In this document: piece by piece, positions 35,541 through 45,282 of the stretch
How the letters are laid out: every line of letters begins with the position of its first letter
How positions within the stretch are numbered: the stretch's first letter is position 1
Assembly: GCA_963705955.1 (NCBI GenBank)
Contig: CAVPLH010000005.1
Coordinates: 248,001-312,000 of the forward strand
Reading direction: 5' to 3'
From: WHSW01 sp963705955
GTDB lineage: Bacteria; Actinomycetota; Thermoleophilia; Solirubrobacterales; 70-9
DNA length: 64,000 nt
Position numbers and translations under genes: made by a program
The notes under the pieces: model-generated
What the model saw: the letters and a program-made list of their open reading frames with translations, nothing else
Told to the model about the DNA's origin: nothing
The model's database searches: none

Positions 35541-35726
35541 GTGGCGGCTCGTCCAGCTCTTGACTCCCGGACGCTCAGCGGCTCCTTCGGCCCGGACTCG
35601 CCGCTGTCGGCGTTCGACGGCAAGCCCGCCGCCGGAACCTTGAAGCTGCGGGTTGCCGACAGGCGCCCGCGGACGATGCACGCTGAACTCGTGGGGATCA
35701 CGCGGACGACGCCGGGCTGCAACTGA
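35541..35726 (+). pseudogene. Remnant of a secreted protein's P-like C-terminal domain
   Basis: About 60 residues containing SGSFGPDSPLSAFDGKPAAG, then KLRVAD and ending TTPGCN. This matches the C-terminal proprotein-convertase P-like domain found at the end of many exported Thermoleophilia proteins. No signal peptide or upstream body is present, so it is a left-over 3' end. Nothing else is seen between the esterase and tRNA-Thr. Confidence 0.5.
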
Positions 35727-35780
35727 CGCAACGGCGCTCTTCAGCGACGGGCTCCAGATGTGGACAGCGAGGAAGCGGAG

Positions 35781-35854
35781 AGCCCAGGGTGGGATTCGAA
35801 CCCACGACCCCCTCCTTACCATGGAGGTGCTCTGGCCTGCTGAGCTACCTGGGC
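35781..35854 (-). tRNA. tRNA-Thr (anticodon GGT)
   Basis: A 74-nt cloverleaf on the minus strand: acceptor GCCCAGG/CCTGGGC, D-arm GCTCAGCAGGCCAGAGC, anticodon stem CCTCC/GGAGG with loop ATGGTAA (anticodon GGT), T-arm GTGGGTTCGAATCCCAC. CCA is not encoded. Second threonine tRNA of the window. The following 165 bp to 36019 hold nothing I recognise. Confidence 0.96.
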
Positions 35855-36019
35855 GCGGCGGCTCGCACTCTAGCGATGACCTGGCGCCCGCCCGGGGTTC
35901 GGCGCCGGCCACCGGATCGGCGGGTCGGAGGTTAAGTCGGCCGCTGATCGGGGTACTGGTCGTGACCGCAACAACGGTTTCGAGGCCGTGTTGCTTGCTA
36001 GAGACGTACGACCCAGGGG

Positions 36020-36886
36020 ATGAAGATGCCGTTGATGAGCAGGACGAGGTCGGACAAGGCCCGCAAACCGCGCCGGAGCTGGCTGCTCGCCTGTCTGGCC
36101 CTTGCAGCCGCGAGCCTCGCGGCGCCGGCCGCGGCTGAGGCGAAGACGGCGGACCTCTCCGTCAGCCAGACCCCGAGCGCGAACCCCGTCCGCACCGGTC
36201 AGGAGTTCTCGTTCGAGATCACGGTCATGAACGCCGGGCCCGACTCGGTCAACGCGGCGAAGCTGGTCGATGTGACGCCGAAACGCGCTGATTTCCTCGG
36301 CATGACCGCTTCCCAGGGATCCTGCGCCCAACACCAGCGCCGCGTCGAGTGCAAGCTCGGTCCGATCGCGGCGGGTGCCGGCGTCAGTCTGTCGCTCAGG
36401 GTTCGGGTGACCGGGCAGAAGAGCCTCGTCAACGAGGTGCGTGTCGACAGCAAGGCCACCGATCCGAAGCCGAACAACAACACCAGCAAGCAGCGGGTCA
36501 ACATCTCCAACCAGGCTCCCGTCTTCTGCGGCGGTCAGATCGCGACGATCATCGGCACCGACGGCCCCGACAACCTGGTCGGGACCGACCACAAGGACGT
36601 GATCGCGGCGCTGAGCGGCAACGACAGCGTGATCGCGCTCGAGGGCAACGACCTCGTCTGCGCCTCGGGCGGCAACGACGTCGTCAAGGGCAACGCCGGC
36701 AACGACGACATCCGCGGCGGTGGCGGTAGGGACTCGCTCAGTGCCGGCGACGGCAACGACGTCGCGTTCGGCAAGAGCGACGACGACGTCCTGCACGGCG
36801 GTCCCGGCAGCGACGTGCTGCGCGGCGGCGGCGGCCACAACAAGTGCTTCGGCGACGGCGGCCACACGATCAAGCGCAGCTGCTAG
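36020..36886 (+). CDS. Secreted DUF11 plus RTX calcium-repeat protein
   Basis: Signal peptide (RRSWLLACLALAAASLAAPAAA, cleaved near AEAKT), a DUF11 beta-sandwich domain (about 45-165; ADLSVSQTPSANPVRTGQEF) and then seven or so RTX nonapeptide repeats (GTDGPDNLVGTDHKD; GGGGRDSLSAGDGNDVA) that bind calcium after export. The last residues form a Cys-containing cap (NKCFGDG...IKRSC). No catalytic domain. AGGGG precedes the start; ATG 36020 or 36026 are both possible. Confidence 0.88.
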   Translation: MKMPLMSRTRSDKARKPRRSWLLACLALAAASLAAPAAAEAKTADLSVSQTPSANPVRTGQEFSFEITVMNAGPDSVNAAKLVDVTPKRADFLGMTASQGSCAQHQRRVECKLGPIAAGAGVSLSLRVRVTGQKSLVNEVRVDSKATDPKPNNNTSKQRVNISNQAPVFCGGQIATIIGTDGPDNLVGTDHKDVIAALSGNDSVIALEGNDLVCASGGNDVVKGNAGNDDIRGGGGRDSLSAGDGNDVAFGKSDDDVLHGGPGSDVLRGGGGHNKCFGDGGHTIKRSC

Positions 36887-37079
36887 GGCTTAGCGCGACG
36901 GCGGTGGTCCGCGTTCCGCCCGGCGGAGTGCCGGAGAGCGGCTGCCGCGGCGTGCCGGTCCGAGCAGGAGAAAGGTAGCGAATGGACCGTCCGAGGTTCC
37001 CGTACGCTGCCTGGGTGGGAACAGACTATAACCACCACGAACACGGCAGTAGTCGTGTGGGTAGCGGATGACGATCAGC

Positions 37080-37464
37080 GCGTGCGGCAACTGCAGGTGC
37101 TGTAAGTATTCGGCTCCGGCCGGAGCGGCAGCGCCTGGCTGCCGAGGATGCTCGAGGGCCTGCCTCAGGTGTCGCTTTGGCACGAACCCCTGATCGGCGC
37201 CCTACTCGGAGAGTTTTACCTACTTCAAGAAGTGACGAAGATCGCCGCCGAGCACGATTTCGACCGGATTCCCGAAGCGGACAGGGCGTCGGCAAGTTTT
37301 TCGCAAGGCGACGCCCGGGAGCTGGCGAGAGGATCTGATGCCAAAGCAGATCGCGGAGATCGAGCGCATCGCGGGTGATGTGCTCGACGCCTTCTACCCC
37401 GGCTGGGAATCCGCCGCCGCCGACGGCGGCGGCAGTCGGCAGCGGCCCCCGTCGCGGATGGCTA
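37080..37464 (+). pseudogene. Internally deleted copy of the adjacent sulfotransferase gene
   Basis: Aligns with the downstream sulfotransferase gene at both ends: 37092-37215 matches its P-loop region (MLEGLPQVSLWHEPLIGAL) and 37229-37464 its 3' end, with about 515 bp missing between. It also has a stop codon before the P-loop (CTGTAAGTATTC against CTGTGGATATTC) and single-base differences. The sequences just before the two copies (near 36883 and 37462) share CTAgGGCTTaGCGCG-type similarity, so a tandem duplication followed by decay is the simple reading. The preceding 36887-37079 shows nothing else. Confidence 0.8.
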
Positions 37465-37489
37465 AGGGCTTGGCGCGGCGCTGGACACT

Positions 37490-38473
37490 ATGTTCAAGAG
37501 CTTGACCTCACGCAAAGCCTGGCGCCGGGCGGTGGTTCCGGTGCTTAACGGCGTCAGGGGCCGCAGGCGCTTGCGCGAACAGCAGGTGCTGTGGATATTC
37601 GGCTCGGGCCGGACCGGCAGCACCTGGCTGGCGAGGATGCTCGAGGGCCTGCCTCAGGTGTCGCTTTGGCACGAACCCCTGATCGGCGCCCTATTCGGAG
37701 AGTTTTACTACGTCAAGAACCGCGGCCGCCACCGCGGCCGCCAGTTCATCCTTGCCGACGAGTCGGCTGAGCTGTGGGAAGGCTGGATTTGCCGCATGGT
37801 CCTCGAGGGTGCGGTGAACACTTGTCCCGATCTGGGCCCTAGCGGCATCGTCGCGATCAAGGAGCCGCACGGGACGGTCGGCGCGCCGATGCTTGAGCGC
37901 GCGACCCCACGAAGCAAGCTCCTGGTCCTCGTCCGCGATCCTCGCGACATCGTCGCGTCGGCACTCGATGCTCAGAGGGAGGGCGCGTGGGCCTGGGAAG
38001 AACGTCGCGCGAGAGGCTCCTCGCGGGGAAACAACCTCGCCGATACGAAGCCGGTCGGCTTCGCGCGTCGTCGGGCGGAGATCGTGCGGCGGGATTTCCA
38101 CGCCGCAAGACAGGCCTACGATCAACACAGCCAGGGTCCGCGTTGCTTCGTTCGCTATGAGGATCTGCGCGCCGACCCTGTCGCAGAGCTGAGCCGGATC
38201 TGTGCGGAGCTCGAGCTCCAGGCCGGCGCCGAGGAGCTGACGAAGATCGCCGCCGAGCACGATTTCGACCGGATTCCCGAAGCGGACAGGGGCGTCGGCA
38301 AGTTTTTTCGCAAGGCGACGCCCGGGAGCTGGCGAGAGGATCTGATGCCAAAGCAGATCGCGGAGATCGAGCGCATCGCGGGTGATGTGCTCGACGCCTT
38401 CTACCCCGGCTGGGAATCCGGCGCCGCCGACGGCGGGCGGCAGTCGGCAGCGGCCCCCGTCGCGGATGATTAG
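37490..38473 (+). CDS. PAPS-dependent sulfotransferase
   Basis: Transfers sulfate from PAPS to a sugar or other acceptor. The 5'-phosphosulfate loop is FGSGRTGSTWLARMLEGLP, the 3'-phosphate site LLVLVRDPRDIVASALDAQR, and a conserved FVRYEDLRADPVAEL follows. 327 residues. The C-terminus has the helix typical of carbohydrate sulfotransferases. ATG at 37490. It begins the polysaccharide locus, so a sulfated glycan is plausible. The lipoprotein gene overlaps its last codons. Confidence 0.9.
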   Translation: MFKSLTSRKAWRRAVVPVLNGVRGRRRLREQQVLWIFGSGRTGSTWLARMLEGLPQVSLWHEPLIGALFGEFYYVKNRGRHRGRQFILADESAELWEGWICRMVLEGAVNTCPDLGPSGIVAIKEPHGTVGAPMLERATPRSKLLVLVRDPRDIVASALDAQREGAWAWEERRARGSSRGNNLADTKPVGFARRRAEIVRRDFHAARQAYDQHSQGPRCFVRYEDLRADPVAELSRICAELELQAGAEELTKIAAEHDFDRIPEADRGVGKFFRKATPGSWREDLMPKQIAEIERIAGDVLDAFYPGWESGAADGGRQSAAAPVADD

Positions 38474-39311
38474 GGGTAGGTGCTTGACCCGCACCAGCGT
38501 CGCGTTGCTCGTGGTCGCCGTCTCGGTGATCTCGGGATGCGGCTCCCGACCGGGCGACTCGACGAGCAGCTCGAACCTCATGGGCCCGCCGCCCCAAGAC
38601 GAATCGATCAACGATGCCGCGCAGCGAATCGAGTCCGCGATCGAGTCCGGTGACTGTGATCGGATCAACGCGCTCAATCCGCTTGGCAGGCCTGGAATCT
38701 CGACCGAGAAGAGATGCCGCTCCCTGACTCGCCTCGCAGGGTTCAAGGTCAGAAGCGCTGTGCAGTACGGCAAGCTCGGCGGCGTGATCGTCTATCAGCG
38801 TGGAGCTCGCAGACAGAGCGCAATTCTCGTACGCGACGCAGACGGTGAGTTCCACATCGCGTTCAAGGATCCGTTCACCGGCACGCCCGGGACCACGGGC
38901 AAACTCGCCCGCCAGTTCGAAGTCGTCGCGAAAACGGGTCTAGCGGCGCTGGCCGACGGCAACTGTGAGGCCTTCTCAGCGGTCGCGTTCGCCCGCTTCG
39001 GCCTTTGGTCAGAAACCAACAAGACGTTGCTCTGCGACAGGGTCAGGCAGAACCTAGTGAGCGCGCTGCTCGAGGATGGAGGTGACCCAGATCCTGTCGA
39101 CCTCGACGGAGGCTCGTCCTATGCGTTCTTCGGCGTCCGGACTCCGGCGTCCTACGTGACCCTGATCGCAGCGAAGGAGACCGACGCCTCCGGAGGCTTG
39201 GCGGTGGGTTCGAGCCCGCTCCCGAAGGGAGCTCCGACCTACGGCATCGTCGAATCATTGCGGACAAACCCTCGCGAGCCAATCGAAGGAGACTCCTCGC
39301 GGAACAGGTAG
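38466..39311 (+). CDS. Putative lipoprotein of unknown function
   Basis: About 281 residues with a lipoprotein signal (LTRTSVALLVVAVSVISGCGS, lipobox ISGC). The mature part is hydrophilic, with paired cysteines (SGDCDRINAL; KRCRSL; GNCEAFSAVAF; LLCDRV) that could form disulfides and two similar halves of about 110 residues. No family is recognised. The ATG at 38466 overlaps the sulfotransferase stop; a TTG at 38484 right before the signal helix is the alternative. Confidence 0.65.
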   Translation: MIRGRCLTRTSVALLVVAVSVISGCGSRPGDSTSSSNLMGPPPQDESINDAAQRIESAIESGDCDRINALNPLGRPGISTEKRCRSLTRLAGFKVRSAVQYGKLGGVIVYQRGARRQSAILVRDADGEFHIAFKDPFTGTPGTTGKLARQFEVVAKTGLAALADGNCEAFSAVAFARFGLWSETNKTLLCDRVRQNLVSALLEDGGDPDPVDLDGGSSYAFFGVRTPASYVTLIAAKETDASGGLAVGSSPLPKGAPTYGIVESLRTNPREPIEGDSSRNR

Positions 39312-39396
39312 CTGGTTGGGCAGGCTTCGCGCTTCGTAGGCCGGCCGACCAGAGGCTTCGCCCGCGCGCCACCGCCCGTGTGCTGCAATCGTCGGT

Positions 39397-40728
39397 GTGA
39401 GGGTCATGCACTTCTACCCGTTCGTACCTGCGGGCCGACACGGAGGAACGCTGCGGCTTCGCGCAGCGCTGGCAGCGTCGGAGGAGCTCGGCGTCGGCGA
39501 GGTCCATTACTACGATCCGGTGGCGATGGGTTGGCGTGGCCCGATCTCGGCCGCCGCAGTCGACAGCCTCCAGGAATCACCCGTCGCAGTTCCGCGGGGT
39601 CTGAAGCGCGCCGTGTTTCCGTCGACACTCTGGGAAGCCGGGCGCCGCCCACTGGCGTCGCTCCGTTCCCACCTCGACGCCCAACAACTCGGCGAAAACA
39701 CTGTGGTGGTCGTTCACACCGGGTATCTGGCCGGTGCGTTGAGAGCAATCGCCTCGAAAGGAGCGACCCCACTGCTCGACGTCTACGATCTCGTCTGGCG
39801 CGCGCACCTCAACGACTCCCGCTCTTCCCTGATTCCGCTTAGTACGCTCCGCCTGCTTTACAGTCGCTGGGTCGAAGGCCGGGAGCAACCGCTATTTGGC
39901 GACGCGGCGGCGATAATGGTTGCCGGCTGGGGCGATTTTGAGTGCCTGCGCAGCGGCGTTGCGCGGACTCGATGGGTGCCGACGGCGACACCGGTCGCGT
40001 TGACCTCTCACGTCGTCTCGTGCGCTTCGGTCCGAGTTGGGTTCATCGGTAACTTCGCACACGCCCAGACACTCGATAGCGCTCGGCGCTTGCTCGCGTC
40101 GCCGCTCGGCGCGGACCCCGAGGTTCGGATTGTGTTGGCAGGCCGCGGCTCGCGAGCGGCCGTGTCCGCTGGGCCACAGATCGAGGTGCTCGGGGGAACC
40201 GACGATCCAGAGGAGCTCTATGGGCGAATCGACTGCGCGGTAGTCCCGGTCGCCTCGGGCGCCGGAATGAAGTGCAAACTTGCCGAAGCGATCGTCGCTG
40301 GGCGGCCGGTTCTGACTACCGAGCTCGGCGCTGACGGCTACCCGCCCGCGCTGCGGCGGTGGTTTGCCATCTGTGAGCCCCAGCTGCTCGATGCCACAGC
40401 GGTGCGAAAGTGCGTCACCGACTTCGATGCCGCGGCGGCGCGTACCGAGTTCGTACGCGAGCTGGGCTGGAACAAGGTGGTAGCTCGCTACCGGGAAGCG
40501 ATCGAGGCGGCGCTGATGTACTCAGCGCGCCCAGCCGCTGCAGTAGCTCTTCCACTTCCCACTCGCCGCATTCGACGTGTAGTCGGTCTCCAACACGGCC
40601 AGGCTCGCGGTCCATTCAGCGGGGCTTTGCGCACGACAGCCGTTCTGCCACCAGCCGCGCAGTGCCGTTGCCAGCGGCTCGAGTCCCCGCTCGACGACTT
40701 GGAGCGCGCCGGGAAAGCGCGGCGCTAG
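39397..40728 (+). CDS. Glycosyltransferase, GT4-like (GT-B fold)
   Basis: VRVMHFYPFVPAGRHGGTLR is the GT-B N-terminus; VRVGFIGNFAHAQTLDSARR starts the second Rossmann half, and VPVASGAGMKCKLAEAIVAGRPV is the donor-binding region. About 370 residues are convincing; the last 70 (from about 40520) are an Arg-rich shadow over the convergent glycosyltransferase gene. A shift near 40510 would stop the protein close to IEAA, so the true end is probably there. GTG start at 39397. Confidence 0.82.
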   Translation: MRVMHFYPFVPAGRHGGTLRLRAALAASEELGVGEVHYYDPVAMGWRGPISAAAVDSLQESPVAVPRGLKRAVFPSTLWEAGRRPLASLRSHLDAQQLGENTVVVVHTGYLAGALRAIASKGATPLLDVYDLVWRAHLNDSRSSLIPLSTLRLLYSRWVEGREQPLFGDAAAIMVAGWGDFECLRSGVARTRWVPTATPVALTSHVVSCASVRVGFIGNFAHAQTLDSARRLLASPLGADPEVRIVLAGRGSRAAVSAGPQIEVLGGTDDPEELYGRIDCAVVPVASGAGMKCKLAEAIVAGRPVLTTELGADGYPPALRRWFAICEPQLLDATAVRKCVTDFDAAAARTEFVRELGWNKVVARYREAIEAALMYSARPAAAVALPLPTRRIRRVVGLQHGQARGPFSGALRTTAVLPPAAQCRCQRLESPLDDLERAGKARR

Positions 40729-41610
40729 GTCGTCGACGCCACCCCCGCCAAACGCCAACACCCGGCATCCCGACGCGAGTGCTTCGAGGATGACGTTCCC
40801 GAACGGCTCAGGCCGCATGGAGGGAACGACTACAAGGCGTGCCGCGTGAAATGCCGGGCGCGGGTCACGGGTCCGGGTCAACAGTTGCCACCCGCCTCGG
40901 TCGCAACGGATGCGCAACTCCTCGGCGTGCACGCGAAACGAGCTCTTCTCCCCCTCGGCGCCGAGGAAAGTCAGCGACGGCCTCCGACTGACTCCGGTGA
41001 ACGCTCGCTCGTACGCGTCCGCGAGCACGTTCTGCCCCTTCCACGGGTTCAGTCTGCCTACGAACAGAACCCCCTCGCGCGAGGTCGGGGCAGCGACCTC
41101 GGGTCTCACCCAGTCCTCCTCTAGCCAATTCGGGATTACAGCGCTAGGCAGCCGGGCGTCCGTACACCGCTTCCATTGTCGTTTGACCTGGCTCGACACC
41201 GCGACCACGGCATTCGTCCTCCGGGCATGGGCTGCGCAGAGGAGGCGATGCCTGAGCGATGCCGGCTCTAGCCACTCGCGGAGCACCAGCACGCTCCTCC
41301 CGCTCGCCCCGCGTCGCCAGGCGACCGCGGCAGAGTTGTAGATCGTCAGGTCGGCACCCGTGCCTTGTGATGGTCGTCGCAGCGCGGAGGCTCCGCCAAC
41401 GATCCCGCGGCTCGAAACCACGGCCACCGGGCCCTCGCGGACCTCGATGCCGCGCTCGGCTGCGAGCGCGGCGAGTCCGAGCTCGGGCCTCGCTGTGGGC
41501 GCGGTGAGCCAGACTTTCGCCCCGAGCGAGCGGAGCACGACAGCAAGTCGCACTGCTGAGCGGTCTGAGCCGAACAGGTCCCTGCTCGGGCAGACGATCT
41601 CGACCTTCAC
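40522..41610 (-). CDS. Glycosyltransferase family 4
   Basis: GT-B enzyme: VKVEIVCPSRDLFGSDRSAVRL begins the acceptor half, REGVLFVGRLNPWKGQNVLA the donor half, and PEPFGNVILEALASG is a complete EX7E motif, so it should be a retaining transferase. About 362 residues from a GTG at 41610; open sequence to 41670 lies within the upstream gene's end. The GTG would overlap that gene's stop (GTGA) if its frame is corrected. Acceptor and sugar unknown. Confidence 0.88.
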   Translation of the reverse strand: MKVEIVCPSRDLFGSDRSAVRLAVVLRSLGAKVWLTAPTARPELGLAALAAERGIEVREGPVAVVSSRGIVGGASALRRPSQGTGADLTIYNSAAVAWRRGASGRSVLVLREWLEPASLRHRLLCAAHARRTNAVVAVSSQVKRQWKRCTDARLPSAVIPNWLEEDWVRPEVAAPTSREGVLFVGRLNPWKGQNVLADAYERAFTGVSRRPSLTFLGAEGEKSSFRVHAEELRIRCDRGGWQLLTRTRDPRPAFHAARLVVVPSMRPEPFGNVILEALASGCRVLAFGGGGVDDLAPRFPGALQVVERGLEPLATALRGWWQNGCRAQSPAEWTASLAVLETDYTSNAASGKWKSYCSGWAR

Positions 41611-42735
41611 GTTGCGCCGGAGCGGTCGGCGATTCGACGATCTCACCGAGCGCGTCGAGGTAGGCGTCACAGACGATCGGCCATGAGTAGGTCTCGCGGA
41701 CCGAACGCCGACCGTGCTCCGAGAGCTCCCGGCGGCGGTCGGTTGAGCTCAGTACCGCTCCCAGCAGCTCCGCCAAATGCTCGGGCTGAGCCCCAAAGTA
41801 CGCGTCGACCTCGCCGAGCACCTCACGGTTAAACGGTGTATCGAACGCGAGGGTCGCCGCACCGGCGCCGAGGCCGCGCAGCAGGCCGGGATTCGTTCCG
41901 CCAACCGAATGGCCGTGAACGTAGACGGTGCAGTGAGCCCACAGCTGGTCGAGCAGGCCCTGGTCCTCAACGGTGCCGAGCCATCGGATGCTGTCATCCG
42001 TGGCTGCGGCCTTGGCGATCGTTCTGCGCAGCCGCGAGCGATCCGGGAGGACCCGACGATCACGAGCGGTGGTCGTGAGCCCGCCGGCAACAGCCGCCAG
42101 GCGTCCAGCGTGAGCGTGATGTTGTTCTCGGCCGCCAGCCGGGCGACGGCGAGAACGTACCCTCCTGCATCGAGCCCAATCGCGCGGAGCTCGTCGGTTC
42201 CCGTGTCCTCGAGCAGGTGCCCGCCGTAGGGTATGTAGCGCGGCTCGACGCCGAACTCCCGCTTCCAAATCCGCCTTATCTCGCGCGAGTCTGCGATCAG
42301 CATCCGCGCGCCCTTAGCCGCGCGTTCGGCGCCGCGCCGGAACATGGCGCGGCCCAGGCGACTCCATCTGGTTCGTTCCCACTCGATCCCATCGACGTTG
42401 ACCGCGGTCGGGATTCCCGCCCGCTCGAGCAGGTCCACCCAGTAACCGTTGCTCGGACTGAGCAGAAGGACGACGTCGGGACGCTGGCGCCGCGCGTCGA
42501 GTGCGGCCGTGAGGCCGAAGCTCAGCGTTTCGAGCTGGCGGAGGCCGAGCCCGGGCGTCGCTCGGCACTTGGCCCCGTCAACCTGCCAAGTGCGGTACCC
42601 CAGCCCCGGCTCACGGGAGTAGACCACGACCTCGTGGCCCGCAGCGACCGCGTGTGGGACGAACTCCCAAACGAAGGTCTCGAATCCTCCATAGACGACG
42701 GGATAGCCGCGGCTGCCGATAATCGCGATCCTCAT
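41607..42735 (-). CDS. DUF1972/WchF-like rhamnosyltransferase, frameshifted
   Basis: MRIAIIGSRGYPVVYGGFET is the hallmark of the DUF1972 group, which includes the beta-1,4-rhamnosyltransferases of pneumococcal capsule synthesis. The donor half, in the next frame after about 42050, contains GHSVGGTNPGLLRGLGAGAA and FDTPFNREVLGEVDAYFG. The C-terminus near 41610 is uncertain because a second shift may be needed to reach the TGA that overlaps the next gene. Probably adds an early sugar to the repeat unit. ATG at 42735. Confidence 0.83.
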
Positions 42736-42761
42736 CGCGCCGAAAAGCCCGGTTGTCGGTG

Positions 42762-43689
42762 ATGCTGGCTAACGATCCCACGAGTCCCCTGCGGTCAGCA
42801 GGGTACTCTTGGCAGAGACTTTTTCGGGTCGTCCACGATTCACGGCTCAGGGACTGGGCATGGACTCTCGGGATCCCCGAGTTGGGAGGAACATACTTGC
42901 AGAGCCATAACGTTCGCCTGGTCTCCGAGTTGGTGTCGTCGCTCGGCTACGGCTCGGCCTCGTCGTCTGGCGTGCTCCTGGTCGGCCCAGAGCCAGAGGT
43001 GCTCTCCGATGTTCTGTCCGATCTTGGCGTAGCGGTCAAGGCTGAATCCGATCCACGGCGGATCGTTGAGTTCGGCGACGACTCCGAGGAGGTGGTCGTC
43101 TACCTGCGCTCGGAAGCCCCGAACTCGACCGATCCTGAAAGGGCCCTGCTCGAGAACCTGAGGCGGGTCGCTAGACGAGTGGTGTTGATCTCCGGCCCGC
43201 GCCTGGTCGAGGCCGAGCGCTTCTTTTCGACCAGAGGCGATCGCATCAGCACGTTCGCAGATGACCAAGTGATGCTTGCCAGCAAGCCTGGATCGCTCGA
43301 GTCGAATGGGTTGAATCGCCCGACGCCAAATGGCCCCGGCGCAGAGGTGACCAACCTGCTCGATGTCTGCCTCGCCCAGGTCGCGGCGCTCGGCGAGTCG
43401 GGGCGGCGGCCTCGATGCGGGACTCGCCGAAGCCGCAGATATGCGGCGTCGGGCCGATCGCGCCGAAGCGGAAATCGACGAGATGTCCTCGTTGCTGGTG
43501 GATGCGCTCAACGAACTTGCCGAGGAGCGGCGCGCTCACGCAGAGACCATGCGACGCTTCCAAACGGTCCGCCGATCGCGTATCTGGCCGGCGCTCGTCG
43601 TCGGCTACAAGGTGATGCATGGTGTCCGTGCGCTGAGGCGAAGGGCTGCGCTACGGCGCCCGGACCGGCACCGAAGCGGCGATGCCTGA
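42762..43689 (+). CDS. Unknown Rossmann-like protein with coiled-coil C-terminus, frameshifted
   Basis: The first 200 residues have alternating beta/alpha character (SGVLLVGPEPEVLSDVLSDL; RVVLISGPRLVEAERFF) reminiscent of a degenerate methyltransferase or nucleotide-binding fold, without a glycine-rich loop. After a shift near 43400 the C-terminus is a helical coiled coil (ADMRRRADRAEAEIDEMSSL) and a basic tail. No function is recognised. Its stop overlaps the ATG of the next glycosyltransferase gene, so it is part of that operon. Confidence 0.6.
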
Positions 43690-45280
43690 ATCCCGGCGGG
43701 GCTTCGATTCGATCGGACCTTGGCTTGCTGCCCGAGAGCCGACGGGGCGGGGCCGGGAGGCGATGCGTCGTCGCGCGGCGGGCTTTGCGTTTCGGCCCCT
43801 GGTCAGCGCCCTGGTCGTGATTGAACAACTCGACGAGATCTGGGCCAAGGCGACGCTGAGATCGGTGCTCGGCCAGTGCTATCCGGCTATTGAGTTGATC
43901 GTCGTCGTGCCGCCTCTGGCCAAGTTCGCTGCCGGTGAGCTCGCACGCAGCTACCTCGACGACAAACGCGTGACGGTCGTGGCCGCCGACCGGGAGCACG
44001 GATCGGCCGGTGGTCTTCTGCGACTAGCGGCCGAGACCGCGCGCGGCGAATACGTCGCGTTTGTCGGGCACGGTGACCGGCTCGCTCCGGATGCGATCTT
44101 CCGGGTTGTCGAGCTGCTCCAGGATCTGCGGGTCGACGTCGTTTACACCGATGAGGACGTGATCGACGAGTTCGACGATCATGAAGAGCGCGTTTGCAAG
44201 CCGTATTGGTGCCCCGACCTTCTGCTCGAACAGCCGTATGTCGGCGGGCTGTGCGTGCTGCGAAGCGAGCCCCTGGCGACGGTTCTCGCCGATCTCGGTC
44301 GACCGACCGAGCGAGGAGAGCGAGTACGAGTACCTTCTACGTCTTGATGAGCGAGGCGTCCTGGCGGTACATCTGCCGCACTGCCTCTATCACCGCAGGC
44401 GCCGACCAATGATCCGCGACGTGCGAAGCGACCCGGAGTCGACCGCGGCGGTGCGTCGGCGCAGTCGAGTCACGAGGGAGGGCATCGAAGGTCTCGGCGG
44501 TCATCGCGCTACCGCCAGATGCGCAGCGTATCGAGGATCGGCGAGCAGCTCGGGTCGCTGGGCTCGTCGATGCTAACGGAGGTTGTAACGGCGGACTCGT
44601 CCGCAATCGGGGCGACTGGGCGGCGTCTCGCTCGTTCGATCAATCTCGCGGTCGGGTCGACGCGAGGTGACTACGTGCTGATCGCAGATGGCCGTGCTGT
44701 CCTCGCCCCGACGACGAGTCCCACGTGGCTCTCAGATGCCTTGACGGCGCTCCAGCGCGACGGGGTTGCAGCGGTCGGCGGTGAGGTGCGCGACCGCAGC
44801 GGCCGTTGGCTGCAAGCCGGGCTCCGCCCGGACCTCGGCCCGCTCTCGGGCCTCCTGTTCGACCCGGCCGTCCGCCCGCCCTTGGCGGACGCGACCTGCA
44901 ATCCGCTCGCCGTCTGCGCCGCACCGATGCTGGTCTCCCGCTCGATCTGGGAGGCTCTGGGTGGCTTTGACGAAGATCGGTTTCCCGATGCTCTGTTCGA
45001 TGTCGACCTGGCCCTGCGAGCGACCCGTCGCGGTCTGCGGAACGTCTACATTCCCTCGCTGACCGTCCGCGTTCCCGTCGTACGGACGGCGCCGGAGGCC
45101 GAAATCGCACGCTTCATTCGCACCTGGCTGTCGGAACTCTCCTTGATCGCCTCCTACGACAGTGCCTCGTTGGAAAGTGCCGACGATTCACGCATAGACG
45201 CTCGCATTCTGCCGCAGCCCGTGCTGCATCCCGACGGACACGTCGAGCCAGCCCGGCGTTCAATTCGGGTGGGCGTCTGA
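43682..45280 (+). CDS. Two-domain family 2 glycosyltransferase, frameshifted twice
   Basis: Two GT-A-like domains in one chain of about 530 residues. The first has SALVVIEQLDEIWAKATLRS and VDVVYTDEDVIDEF (a donor Asp motif as in bifunctional GT2 enzymes) and KPYWCPDLLLEQPYVGGLCV; the second has LARSINLAVGSTRGDYVLIA and MLVSRSIWEALGGFDED. Frame changes lie near 44320 and 44500. The ATG at 43682 overlaps the previous stop. Such tandem GT2 proteins polymerise or add successive sugars in surface glycans. Confidence 0.78.
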
Positions 45281-45282
45281 GC

